From Erythrobacter sp. (GTDB lineage: Bacteria; Pseudomonadota; Alphaproteobacteria; Sphingomonadales; Sphingomonadaceae): 5,609 nucleotides of DNA. The notes beneath the pieces are model-generated. The model searched no databases and was not told the DNA's origin. It saw nothing but the letters and a program-made list of their open reading frames with translations. The position numbers were made by a program, and so were the translations under genes. Of the stretch, positions 1-5,609 are shown one piece after another (position 1 is the stretch's first letter; every line of letters begins with the position of its first letter). Location: the NCBI GenBank assembly GCA_013214365.1, contig JABSPI010000121.1:1-5609 (forward strand). The letters run 5' to 3'.

Positions 1-537
1 GACGGAATGGAGCTGTTGCGGCGGGTGCGCGCGCAATCGCCCCTGCCAGTGATCTTCTTGACCAGCAAGGATGACGAGGCCGATGAAGAGGCCGGTTTGG
101 AACTGGGCGCGGACGATTACATCGCCAAACCCTTCAGCCTGCGCCTGTTGACCGCGCGCATCCGCGCCATTTTGCGGCGCGTCGAACCCGATTTTACCTT
201 GCCCAGCGACACGATGGAAAGCGAACCGGCCAATCCCAGCATTGAGCGCGGCCGCTTGCACATGGACCCCGCGCGCCACCACATCACCTGGGACGGCAAA
301 CCGGTTAGCCTGACCGTCACCGAATTTCTGATCCTTGAGGCCTTGGCCACGCGGCCCGGCGTGATCAAAAGCCGCAATCAATTGATGGATGCCGCCTATC
401 CCGACGATGTGTTTGTCGATGATCGCACCGTCGACAGCCACATCAAACGCATGCGCCGCAAATTCCGCAGCGTGGACCCCGAATTTGGCGCGATCGACAC
501 GCTCTATGGCGCAGGATACAGCTTCAATGATGGCTGA
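1..537 (+). CDS. chvI: ChvI-type response regulator, OmpR/PhoB family (5' truncated by window start)
   Basis: This is the cytoplasmic DNA-binding partner of the sensor kinase encoded next to it. The reading frame is open from base 1, so the first visible residues (DGMELLRRVR) are internal; 178 residues remain of a family usually about 235-240 long. The phosphoacceptor Asp lies upstream of the window. Visible receiver parts are the conserved Thr in VIFLTSKD (about visible residues 17-24), LGADDYIAKPF with the conserved Lys at about 43, and the following helix. From about residue 80 to the end is an OmpR-type winged helix, with TVTEFLILEAL, the recognition-helix region DDRTVDSHIKRMRRKF and the wing LYGAGYSF. 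Known family role: ChvI controls envelope, acid-stress and host-interaction genes in alphaproteobacteria. The name rests on these motifs together with the chvG-hprK context. The stop is 66 bases before the preferred chvG start. Confidence 0.9.
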   Translation, partial: DGMELLRRVRAQSPLPVIFLTSKDDEADEEAGLELGADDYIAKPFSLRLLTARIRAILRRVEPDFTLPSDTMESEPANPSIERGRLHMDPARHHITWDGKPVSLTVTEFLILEALATRPGVIKSRNQLMDAAYPDDVFVDDRTVDSHIKRMRRKFRSVDPEFGAIDTLYGAGYSFNDG

Positions 538-603
538 TATGATGGTTTTACACGGTCCATGCCGCCCACGCGGATGGCCCGCTGCAATTGTGCGCGGCGG
601 CCA

Positions 604-2187
604 ATGAGCGACACACATCCCAGCAAAGGTAGCAAAATAGCCGAGGGTGCGGGCCTGTCGCCCGGGCCGGACACAATCGGTCGGCTGTCACTGACCGCGC
701 GCATTCTGGTGGTCAATATTCTGCCTTTGGCGCTGCTCTCGGGTGGGCTGTTCTATCTCGACACCTATCGCACCCAATTGATCAATGAACGCTTCAAACT
801 GGCCCGGATCGAGGCGCAGATCACCGCCGAGGCATTGGCCGGGGCAAGCGAGGAGCGCCAGGAGGCGCTGTTGGTTCAGATCGGCCGCGAACAGCGCATG
901 CGCATGCGTTTATTCGACGCCGAGGGCGAGCTATGGGCCGACAGTTTCGCGCTCGACACCCCCGCCTTTGAGCTCAACGATGTCGCTGATGATGCGTGGG
1001 ACGAACAATTGGCGCGCATGCTCGACCGCACGGTCGATACAATCGTCAGCGCCGAACCGGTGGCCCGCTATATCGAGCCTGAGGCGCAAAGCGCTGATGC
1101 GTGGCCAGAATTGGTACAGGCACGCGAAGAGGGATTGAGCCAGATCCGGCTGTATGAATGGAGCGACGGGACCCCGGTGATCACCGCCGCAGCGCCGGTT
1201 GGCTTGAACGGCGCGACCTTGCTCACTGTGCGCAATTCGGTCGATATCACCGAAAGCGTGCGTTCGGCGCGCTCGGCGCTGATTGTGGCGGTGCTCGCGG
1301 TGCTGGGCGCGTCGGCTTTGCTCTCGCTATATCTGGCGCGCACAATCGTCTCGCCGCTGCAATTGCTGGCCCATGCCGCGCAAAAGGTGCGTCAGGGGCG
1401 CGAGCGCGAGGTGGAGGTGCCGCGCCTGCCCGAACGCAGCGATGAAATCGGCCAATTGGCGCGGTCGGTTTCGGATATGACATCGGCGCTGCGCCAGAGG
1501 ATCGATGCGGTCGACAGTTTCGCCGCTGATGTCGCGCATGAGATCAAAAACCCGCTCGCCAGCCTGCGCAGCGCGGTCGAATCGCTCCCCAAAGTCAGCG
1601 ATCCGGCCACCCGCCGCGAATTGGAACAGATCGTCACCCATGACGTGCGCCGGATCGACCGATTGGTGAGCGAGATTTCCGATGCCAGCCGGATCGATGC
1701 CGAAATGTCGCGCGCCACTCTGGAACGGATCGACATGGCCGCTTTGGTCAATGCCATCATCGGCAGCCGCGCCTCGCGCGCGCAGGACGACGAACACCAG
1801 ATCGAGCTGACCACGCACGGATTCGCCGCCCATGTCGAAGGTGTGGGGGCGCGGCTGGAACGGGTGGTGGAAAACCTGCTCGACAATGCGGTGTCGTTTT
1901 CGCCCGCGGATGCGCCGATTGAAGTCGCGATCGACAATGACGGCACATGGGTCAGCGTCTCGGTCAGCGATGCAGGCCCCGGCATTCCGGCCGATTCGCG
2001 CGAAAAGGTGTTCCAACGCTTCCATTCGGTGCGCCCGACGGATGAGGATTTCGGCAATCACTCCGGATTGGGCCTCGCGATTGCGCGCGCCATTGCCGAG
2101 GCGCATGACGGCACATTGATTGCACAGGCGCGCAGCGATGGCGGGACGGGGGCGTGTTTGCGCCTGCGTCTGCCGGCGGCTGATTGA
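604..2187 (+). CDS. chvG: ChvG-type membrane sensor histidine kinase
   Basis: The predicted 527-residue inner-membrane kinase phosphorylates ChvI. A cytoplasmic N-terminus is followed by TM1 at about residues 34-54 (ILVVNILPLALLSGGLFYL), a periplasmic sensor region of about 170 residues, TM2 at about 225-245 (ALIVAVLAVLGASALLSLYLA), a HAMP segment at about 246-297, a HisKA domain with the H-box AHEIKNPLASLRSA (phosphorylated His312; Glu313 and Asn316 of the HExxN phosphatase motif), and an HATPase domain. The latter shows the N-box ENLLDNAVSFSP (Asn423, Asn427), the G1 box DAGPGIP (456-462), the F-box VFQRFHS and the G2 box HSGLGLAIARAI. All catalytic motifs look intact. I chose ATG 604 (MSDTHPSK); an in-frame ATG at 559 would add 15 residues, and neither has a strong ribosome-binding site. 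The gene sits just after chvI and just before hprK, so co-transcription is likely. Confidence 0.9.
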   Translation: MSDTHPSKGSKIAEGAGLSPGPDTIGRLSLTARILVVNILPLALLSGGLFYLDTYRTQLINERFKLARIEAQITAEALAGASEERQEALLVQIGREQRMRMRLFDAEGELWADSFALDTPAFELNDVADDAWDEQLARMLDRTVDTIVSAEPVARYIEPEAQSADAWPELVQAREEGLSQIRLYEWSDGTPVITAAAPVGLNGATLLTVRNSVDITESVRSARSALIVAVLAVLGASALLSLYLARTIVSPLQLLAHAAQKVRQGREREVEVPRLPERSDEIGQLARSVSDMTSALRQRIDAVDSFAADVAHEIKNPLASLRSAVESLPKVSDPATRRELEQIVTHDVRRIDRLVSEISDASRIDAEMSRATLERIDMAALVNAIIGSRASRAQDDEHQIELTTHGFAAHVEGVGARLERVVENLLDNAVSFSPADAPIEVAIDNDGTWVSVSVSDAGPGIPADSREKVFQRFHSVRPTDEDFGNHSGLGLAIARAIAEAHDGTLIAQARSDGGTGACLRLRLPAAD

Positions 2188-2191
2188 GGGG
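2186..2191 (+). promoter_or_regulatory. Ribosome-binding site of hprK
   Basis: GAGGGG lies four bases before ATG 2196 and overlaps the last two bases of the chvG stop codon (TGA 2185-2187). It favours ATG 2196 over the in-frame TTG at 2184, which itself overlaps that stop. The arrangement fits translational coupling of hprK to chvG. Confidence 0.55.
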
Positions 2192-2195
2192 TGGA

Positions 2196-2624
2196 ATGAG
2201 CGAAGAGACGCTTCTGCTCCAAGCCAGCGTGGTTGCGATTGGCGGCCGGGCTTTGGCGATCGAAGGCCCGCCGGGCAGCGGCAAATCCTCGCTCACTCTC
2301 GCTCTGCTTGACCGCGGGGCGGGATTTATCGGGGATGATGGTGTGAGGCTGACCCATAAAGATGGTGCGTTGATCGCCAGCCCCGCGCCCCATGTCGAAG
2401 GGCTGATCGAACTGCGCGGCATTGGTCTTGTCACCGTGCCGGTTGCCCCGCCCTGCCCGCTTGCATTAATCCTTGACCTCGGCGCGCGCGGCGATCGGCT
2501 GCCCCATACATTGGCCACCTGCAGTTTTTTCGGCGCCGATATACCGGTCTTGCCGTTTGAGCCGGGCGCCATCGCGCCTGCAATCCGCGCCGAATGGGCG
2601 CTGGCCAAACACGGGCTGGCGTAG
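2196..2624 (+). CDS. hprK: Short alphaproteobacterial HPr kinase (HprK)
   Basis: HprK phosphorylates a serine of HPr using ATP, and in many bacteria also reverses this. The predicted protein is 142 residues, against about 310 for the Firmicutes enzyme: it is only the C-terminal catalytic domain, as is usual for alphaproteobacteria. Visible motifs are the Walker A loop GPPGSGKSS (residues 24-32), the acidic pair in FIGDDGV (Asp47, Asp48), which matches the catalytic Asp pair of the family, and the HprK signature IELRGIGL (71-78). Where the family usually has a His about 15 residues before the P-loop (HAS or HAT type motif), this protein reads QAS, with Gln9. After the P-loop Ser the usual Asp or Glu is Ser32. 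ATG 2196 is chosen because of the GAGGGG site. The gap after chvG is 8 bases. The likely substrate, ptsH, lies 1.6 kb downstream on the same strand. Confidence 0.88.
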   Translation: MSEETLLLQASVVAIGGRALAIEGPPGSGKSSLTLALLDRGAGFIGDDGVRLTHKDGALIASPAPHVEGLIELRGIGLVTVPVAPPCPLALILDLGARGDRLPHTLATCSFFGADIPVLPFEPGAIAPAIRAEWALAKHGLA

Positions 2625-2678
2625 CCGATTGGTGTGCTGGGCAAAATCGCGCTTCCCTTGGCGCTGATAAAACGCGAC

Positions 2679-2684
2679 AAGGTG
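2679..2684 (+). promoter_or_regulatory. Ribosome-binding site of rapZ
   Basis: AAGGTG stands six bases before ATG 2691. It supports that start over the in-frame GTG at 2634, which would add 19 residues and has no comparable site. Confidence 0.45.
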
Positions 2685-2690
2685 CGCATT

Positions 2691-3659
2691 ATGTCCACCG
2701 ACCCCGCTTCTCCTGCTGCTTCGTCTGGCGCCCCGCTGGCTGCGGCAGATGGCAAACAACGGCTCGTATTTGTCACCGGCATGTCGGGGGCGGGCAAATC
2801 CACCGCGCTGGGCGTGTTGGAGGATTTGGGCTGGGAGACGATCGACAATTTTCCGGTGCGATTGCTCGACCGGCTGGTGCCCCAACCCGGCGATGATGCG
2901 GCAATTGAACGCGCGCCTTTGGCGATCGGGTTCGATTCGCGCACCCGCGGTTTTGTCCCGGCCGACATCATCACATGGCTCAAATCCTTAAGCCAACGCG
3001 GCGATCTTTCGATCAGCTTCCTTTTCCTCGATTGTCGCGGCGAAGAATTGGCGCGGCGCTACAACGAAACCCGCCGCCCCCATCCAATGGGCCGCGAACA
3101 CACCGCCGAAGACGGCATTGCGGCCGAGCGTGAATTGCTCGAACCGTTGCGGCGATGGGCCGAAATGGTGATCGACACCAGCGCCATGTCCTCGCACGAT
3201 TTGCAAAGCCATATGCGGCAATTGTTCGGCACGGCTGAAAATGAGGCGATCACGCTCACCGTGTCGAGCTTCGGCTTTGCCCGGGGCATGCCGCCGCTGG
3301 CGGATTTGGTGTTCGATATGCGGTTTCTCGACAATCCGCATTGGGTGGCCGAATTGCGCGAGCTGACCGGGCTCGATCAAGCGGTGGGCGATCATATTCA
3401 GCGCGACCCCGCTTTTGCCAACACATTTGCCCAGATCAGAGATCTGCTTGTGACATTGCTGCCGCGCTATGGCGCGCAAGGTAAAGCCTATGTCCATGTC
3501 GCATTTGGCTGCACTGGCGGGCGGCACCGCTCGGTTTTCACCGCCCAGACAATGGCTCAAAGCTTGCGCGAAGCGGGATTTTCGCCCACTGTCCGACATC
3601 GCAATCTGGGCGCGCGCGCAGAGGATGCCATCGAGGGTGACCCGCTGGCGAAACCCTAG
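2691..3659 (+). CDS. rapZ: RapZ-family P-loop nucleotide-binding protein (RNase adapter family)
   Basis: The predicted cytoplasmic protein has 322 residues; the family is usually about 280-300, and the surplus is an Ala/Pro/Ser-rich N-terminus of about 22 residues. The N-terminal half is a kinase-like P-loop domain with Walker A GMSGAGKST (30-38) followed by the family-typical ALGVLEDLGWETIDNFP (39-55). GFDSRTRGF (80-88) and FLDCRGEELARRYNETRRPHP (about 112-132) are also typical. The C-terminal domain carries SFGFARGMPP (193-202), DMRFLDNPHW (209-218) and the invariant AFGCTGGRHRSV (271-282). In E. coli RapZ binds the small RNAs GlmZ and GlmY and guides RNase E, controlling glucosamine-6-phosphate synthase; the RNA partner in alphaproteobacteria cannot be told from this sequence. 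The basic C-terminal tail of the E. coli protein is not evident; this one ends GDPLAKP. The gene follows hprK after 66 bases. Confidence 0.92.
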   Translation: MSTDPASPAASSGAPLAAADGKQRLVFVTGMSGAGKSTALGVLEDLGWETIDNFPVRLLDRLVPQPGDDAAIERAPLAIGFDSRTRGFVPADIITWLKSLSQRGDLSISFLFLDCRGEELARRYNETRRPHPMGREHTAEDGIAAERELLEPLRRWAEMVIDTSAMSSHDLQSHMRQLFGTAENEAITLTVSSFGFARGMPPLADLVFDMRFLDNPHWVAELRELTGLDQAVGDHIQRDPAFANTFAQIRDLLVTLLPRYGAQGKAYVHVAFGCTGGRHRSVFTAQTMAQSLREAGFSPTVRHRNLGARAEDAIEGDPLAKP

Positions 3660-3689
3660 GGCCAATGGCCGCAGCTCGGGCTCTGGATA

Positions 3690-3708
3690 GTGACAAACGG
3701 TGGTCAAA
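3690..3708 (+). promoter_or_regulatory. Candidate operator or promoter in the rapZ-manX spacer
   Basis: The 116-bp spacer 3660-3775 is the longest gap between the + strand genes. It holds two similar words, GTGACAAA (3690-3697) and GTGGTCAAA (3700-3708), whose starts are 10 bases apart, about one helical turn. Such spacing is typical of direct-repeat sites for OmpR-family regulators. Alternatively GTGACA (3690-3695) and GATTAA (3711-3716), 15 bases apart, could be a weak sigma-70-like -35/-10 pair. Both readings are inference. No T-rich terminator follows rapZ; GGCCAATGGCC (3660-3670) is only a 4-bp stem. The rest of the spacer shows nothing else I can name. Confidence 0.2.
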
Positions 3709-3775
3709 AGGATTAAGCGGCCAGCCAGAAACGCGCTGGACGCAACGCACAATACGGACGGACTAACATTCTCAC

Positions 3776-4204
3776 ATGATTGGATTGATCCTGGTAACCC
3801 ATGGGCGCCTTGCCGACCAATTTGTCGAGGCGATGGAGCATGTTGTCGGCCCGCAAGACGGGATCGCGACCGTGTGTATCGGCCCCAATGACGACATGGA
3901 ACAACGCCGCGCCGACATCGCCGAGGCGATCGCAACGGTCGATTCGGGCGCGGGCTGCATCATTCTCACCGATCTGTTCGGGGGTACACCATCGAACCTG
4001 TCGATTTCGCTGCTTGAGCAAGGCCGGGTGGAGGTGATTGCCGGGATCAACCTGCCCATGCTGATTCGGCTTGCGGGTGCGCGCAAGAATATGGGCGTGG
4101 TCGAAGCGGTCGAAGCGGCCCAGACCGCCGGGCGCAATTACATCACTGTAGCAAGCGAATTGCTCGGCGCCGACACTGCGCGCAGCGCAAGCGGCGGGAA
4201 ATAG
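3776..4204 (+). CDS. manX: PTS EIIA component, mannose family (EIIA-Man)
   Basis: This single-domain cytoplasmic protein of 142 residues accepts a phosphoryl group from HPr. The family's phosphorylated His is His9 in MIGLILVTHGRLA. The conserved segment LTDLFGGTPSN (64-74, with Asp66 near the active site) and the later GINLPMLIRLA (90-100) confirm the EIIA-Man fold. The length equals that of stand-alone EIIA-Man domains, and no EIIB or EIIC gene lies in the window. This supports a regulatory role over sugar transport, as proposed for the same protein in other alphaproteobacteria. ATG 3776 gives the expected N-terminus, only eight residues before the His, although the upstream ribosome-binding site is weak. 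The stop is two bases before the ptsH ATG, so the two genes are almost certainly co-translated. A 9-bp tandem duplication (GTCGAAGCG, 4100-4117) encodes VEAVEA and looks unremarkable. Confidence 0.93.
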   Translation: MIGLILVTHGRLADQFVEAMEHVVGPQDGIATVCIGPNDDMEQRRADIAEAIATVDSGAGCIILTDLFGGTPSNLSISLLEQGRVEVIAGINLPMLIRLAGARKNMGVVEAVEAAQTAGRNYITVASELLGADTARSASGGK

Positions 4205-4206
4205 CC

Positions 4207-4485
4207 ATGGTCGAGCAGCGCCAGACCGTCACCATCGTGAACAAGCGCGGCCTGCACGCCCGCGCCAGCGCCAAATTTGTCGGCGCGGTCAGCGCTCTGC
4301 CCGAAGGGACAGTGGTCAGGGTCGCCAAGGATGGCAATCAGGCCGCCGGCGGGTCGATTTTGGGGCTGATGATGCTGGGCGCGGCCAAGGGTGATGAGGT
4401 CGAATTGATCGTTGGCGGCGACGGATCAGAGGCGGTGCTGGCGCAATTGGTGGCCTTGGTCGAAGACGGCTTTGGCGAAGATTGA
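4207..4485 (+). CDS. ptsH: HPr phosphocarrier protein
   Basis: HPr is the small cytoplasmic phosphocarrier that takes phosphate from enzyme I and passes it to EIIA proteins. The predicted protein is 92 residues, close to the usual 85-95. The active-site His is His17 in NKRGLHARASAKF. The second conserved segment, GGSILGLMMLGAAKGDEVEL (48-67), places Ser50 at the position of the regulatory serine phosphorylated by HprK (Ser46 in Bacillus). Both sites are intact, so the protein could take part in both the PTS relay and the HprK pathway. It follows manX with a two-base gap and precedes the methyltransferase by 22 bases. No enzyme I gene is visible here; in alphaproteobacteria it is usually encoded elsewhere (ptsP type). 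Confidence 0.95.
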   Translation: MVEQRQTVTIVNKRGLHARASAKFVGAVSALPEGTVVRVAKDGNQAAGGSILGLMMLGAAKGDEVELIVGGDGSEAVLAQLVALVEDGFGED

Positions 4486-4507
4486 GCGCGGGCTGGATAC
4501 AGGCTCT

Positions 4508-5317
4508 ATGCGCAAACATATTTCCGGTTTTTCCAATCCCACAGTGAAATATCTGCGCTCTTTGCGCGAGAAGAAACACCGCAAACGCGCAGGCCAATTC
4601 CTCGTCGAGGGGCTGCGCCTGCTCGAAGATGCGCGGGTGAGCGGCTATGCGCCGCGCCAATTGGTGATGGCCGAAAATGCCGAGCGCAACGCGGCGGCAA
4701 AGGATTTGCTCACCCGGCTAGAGAGCGAGATCGGAGCGCAGGGCGGCGAGGTGATCACCACCACGCCCGATATCCTGTCCAAAATCACCGGCAAATCTAA
4801 TACGCAAAGCGTGGTCGGGGTGTTCGATGAATTTGACACATCTTTGGCCCGGCTGGATCGCGGGACCGCGCAGATCTGGCTGGTGGCGCAAGACCTGCGC
4901 GATCCGGGCAATCTGGGCACGATGCTACGCACTGGCGATGCGGTGGGCGCGGGCGGGTTGATTTTGATCGATGATTGCGCCGACCCGTTCAGCGCCGAGG
5001 CAGTGCGTGCCAGCATGGGCGCGGTTTTCACCCAATCACTAGCGCAAGCTCGCTGGAGCGATTTTGTCGCATGGTTGAGGGACGGTGAAGGCCAATTGGT
5101 CGCTGCATCCTTGCGCGATGCGGTCCCCTATCGCGGCGCGCCCTATGAAGCGCCGTGCCTCATCCTGGTCGGCAATGAAAGCCAAGGTCTGCCCGAGGCG
5201 TATGAAGCCGAATGCGACCTGCGCGTGACCATGCCAATGCGCGGCCGCGCCGACAGCCTCAACGCAGCGGTCGCTGGTGCGGTCCTCGTTTATGAAGTGC
5301 TCGACGCCTTGGAATAG
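4508..5317 (+). CDS. TrmH/SpoU-family RNA 2'-O-ribose methyltransferase
   Basis: The predicted enzyme of 269 residues uses S-adenosylmethionine to methylate a ribose 2'-OH in rRNA or tRNA. The N-terminal SpoU substrate-binding domain (about 25-108) starts with KYLRSLREKKHRKRAGQFLVEG and ends in KSNTQSVVGVF. The knotted SPOUT domain shows motif 1 DPGNLGTMLRTGDAVGAGG (132-150; conserved Asn135 and Arg141), SAEAVRASMGAVF (162-174), motif 2 LILVGNESQGLP (218-229; Asn223, Glu224) and motif 3 MPMRGRADSLNAAVAGAVLVYE (242-263; Ser250, Asn252). All catalytic motifs are intact. RlmB-like 23S rRNA enzymes and the TsnR/YsgA group share this layout, so I do not name a target or a symbol. ATG 4508 gives the family-typical N-terminus; an upstream in-frame start at 4412 would overlap ptsH and is not supported. 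The gene lies 22 bases after ptsH and probably shares its transcript. Confidence 0.9.
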   Translation: MRKHISGFSNPTVKYLRSLREKKHRKRAGQFLVEGLRLLEDARVSGYAPRQLVMAENAERNAAAKDLLTRLESEIGAQGGEVITTTPDILSKITGKSNTQSVVGVFDEFDTSLARLDRGTAQIWLVAQDLRDPGNLGTMLRTGDAVGAGGLILIDDCADPFSAEAVRASMGAVFTQSLAQARWSDFVAWLRDGEGQLVAASLRDAVPYRGAPYEAPCLILVGNESQGLPEAYEAECDLRVTMPMRGRADSLNAAVAGAVLVYEVLDALE

Positions 5318-5321
5318 ACAC

Positions 5322-5361
5322 GTGCCAGCGTGCCAGCGTGCCAGCGTGCCAGCGTGCCAGC
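5322..5361. repeat. Five perfect tandem copies of an 8-bp unit (GTGCCAGC)
   Basis: GTGCCAGC occurs five times head to tail without a mismatch: 5322, 5330, 5338, 5346 and 5354. The tract begins four bases after the methyltransferase stop and lies between convergent genes. As it is outside both reading frames, changes in copy number would not shift either protein. The last copy runs into GCTGCAC, making a near-palindrome. The origin is probably replication slippage; a function is not shown. Confidence 0.9.
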
Positions 5362-5368
5362 GCTGCAC
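5354..5368. other. Near-perfect inverted repeat at the end of the repeat tract
   Basis: GTGCCAGC followed directly by GCTGCAC is self-complementary except for one extra C. It could form a cruciform or, in RNA, a short hairpin if the central bases open as a loop. It sits between convergent stop codons, where a two-way terminator might be expected, but no T-run flanks it on either side, so a classical rho-independent terminator is not supported. Confidence 0.3.
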
Positions 5369-5392
5369 ACCTAGTGCCGCCGGGGCCAATGG

Positions 5393-5609
5393 CTATTCGG
5401 CGGCGTCCTTCTTTTGATCAAGCAGGAAAGGCGGGGCATCGTCGGCGGCGTCCATATCCTCTTCCACTTGCGCGGCATCGGCCGCATTGTAGCGCGGGGC
5501 GTTTTCCACCAGCGGCACATCGTCGATCTCGCGCTTGCCGATCTCGACACCCTTTTCCGCCAGCCGCTTGCCCGATGACAGGACATTGCGTTCAAAGCTG
5601 CCGACGAAT
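5393..5609 (-). CDS. Unidentified protein, C-terminal fragment (5' end outside window)
   Basis: On the - strand a frame is open from the window edge to a TAG stop (CTA at 5393-5395 on the + strand), giving 71 codons. The visible part begins FVGSFERNVLSSGKRLAEKG, continues KREIDDVPLVENAPRYNAA, and ends in a very acidic, Ala-rich tail (QVEEDMDAADDAPPF) finishing LLDQKKDAAE. The composition is like a real, charged, soluble C-terminus. The competing - strand frame (5371-5595) reads Arg, Trp and Met-rich in the same place and looks like a shadow. I do not recognise the family, and there is no visible membrane segment or catalytic motif. The gene runs toward the methyltransferase, and the two stops are 75 bases apart. 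Confidence 0.6.
   Translation of the reverse strand, partial: FVGSFERNVLSSGKRLAEKGVEIGKREIDDVPLVENAPRYNAADAAQVEEDMDAADDAPPFLLDQKKDAAE

Noticed and set aside
559..603. Extended start of chvG adding 15 residues
   Set aside because: The extra stretch is Arg/Cys-rich and unlike a kinase N-terminus. ATG 604 seems better, though neither start has a strong ribosome-binding site, so the choice is not certain.
1327..2106. 259-codon open frame on the - strand inside chvG
   Set aside because: It sits fully antisense to the kinase core; long stop-free antisense frames are expected at this GC content and codon bias.
2634..2690. GTG start extending RapZ by 19 residues
   Set aside because: ATG 2691 has AAGGTG at good spacing and already gives a protein longer than most of the family.
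1964..2983. 339-codon open frame on the - strand across the end of chvG, hprK and the start of rapZ
   Set aside because: It lies antisense to three genes with clear family motifs, and its composition (Arg, Ser, Pro and Ala rich, without recognisable motifs) is that of a GC-rich shadow frame.
3660..3670. GGCCAATGGCC just after the rapZ stop, with a similar word at 5384-5393, as a shared terminator
   Set aside because: The stem is only 4 bp with no T-run, and a 10-base match between two sites in a GC-rich window may well be chance.
2988..3935. 315-codon open frame on the - strand across rapZ, the spacer and the start of manX
   Set aside because: It is antisense to well-supported genes and has a His/Arg/Gln-rich shadow composition with no domain I recognise.
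4412..4507. N-terminal extension of the methyltransferase overlapping ptsH
   Set aside because: The added residues (Trp/Arg-rich) are an out-of-frame reading of ptsH; ATG 4508 gives the usual family N-terminus.
5371..5595. 74-codon - strand frame at the right edge
   Set aside because: It overlaps the more plausible frame ending at 5393 and has a Trp/Arg/Met-rich composition typical of a wrong frame.

Overview
The window is about 60-65% GC by eye, with short gaps between genes. Its gene content is typical of an alphaproteobacterium. Gene order (chvI-chvG-hprK-rapZ-manX-ptsH) and codon style suggest Sphingomonadales, possibly Erythrobacteraceae. The order-level placement is an inference from family knowledge and no database was searched.

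Layout, left to right on the + strand: the 3' part of an OmpR-type response regulator (chvI, cut by the window start); its membrane sensor kinase (chvG, 604-2187); a short HPr kinase (hprK, 2196-2624); a RapZ-family P-loop protein (rapZ, 2691-3659); a 116-bp spacer holding a possible operator or promoter; an EIIA-Man-type PTS protein (manX, 3776-4204); an HPr phosphocarrier (ptsH, 4207-4485); and a SpoU/TrmH-type RNA 2'-O-methyltransferase (4508-5317). After it comes a 75-bp convergent intergenic region with five perfect tandem copies of an 8-bp unit. The right edge holds the C-terminal end of an unidentified gene on the - strand (stop at 5393-5395).

Together the + strand genes form a phosphorylation-based signalling locus. 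ChvG/ChvI is the envelope and acid-stress two-component system of alphaproteobacteria. HprK can phosphorylate a serine of HPr, while HPr and EIIA carry the histidine phosphorylation sites of a PTS chain. No EIIB or EIIC transport gene is present, so the PTS part is probably regulatory rather than for sugar uptake. RapZ in enterobacteria links RNA decay to cell-envelope precursor synthesis.

I found no clearly undescribed system. The points most worth a second look are the 8-bp tandem repeat, the direct repeat in the rapZ-manX spacer, and a His-to-Gln difference beside the P-loop of HprK. I saw no tRNA, rRNA, CRISPR array or insertion sequence.
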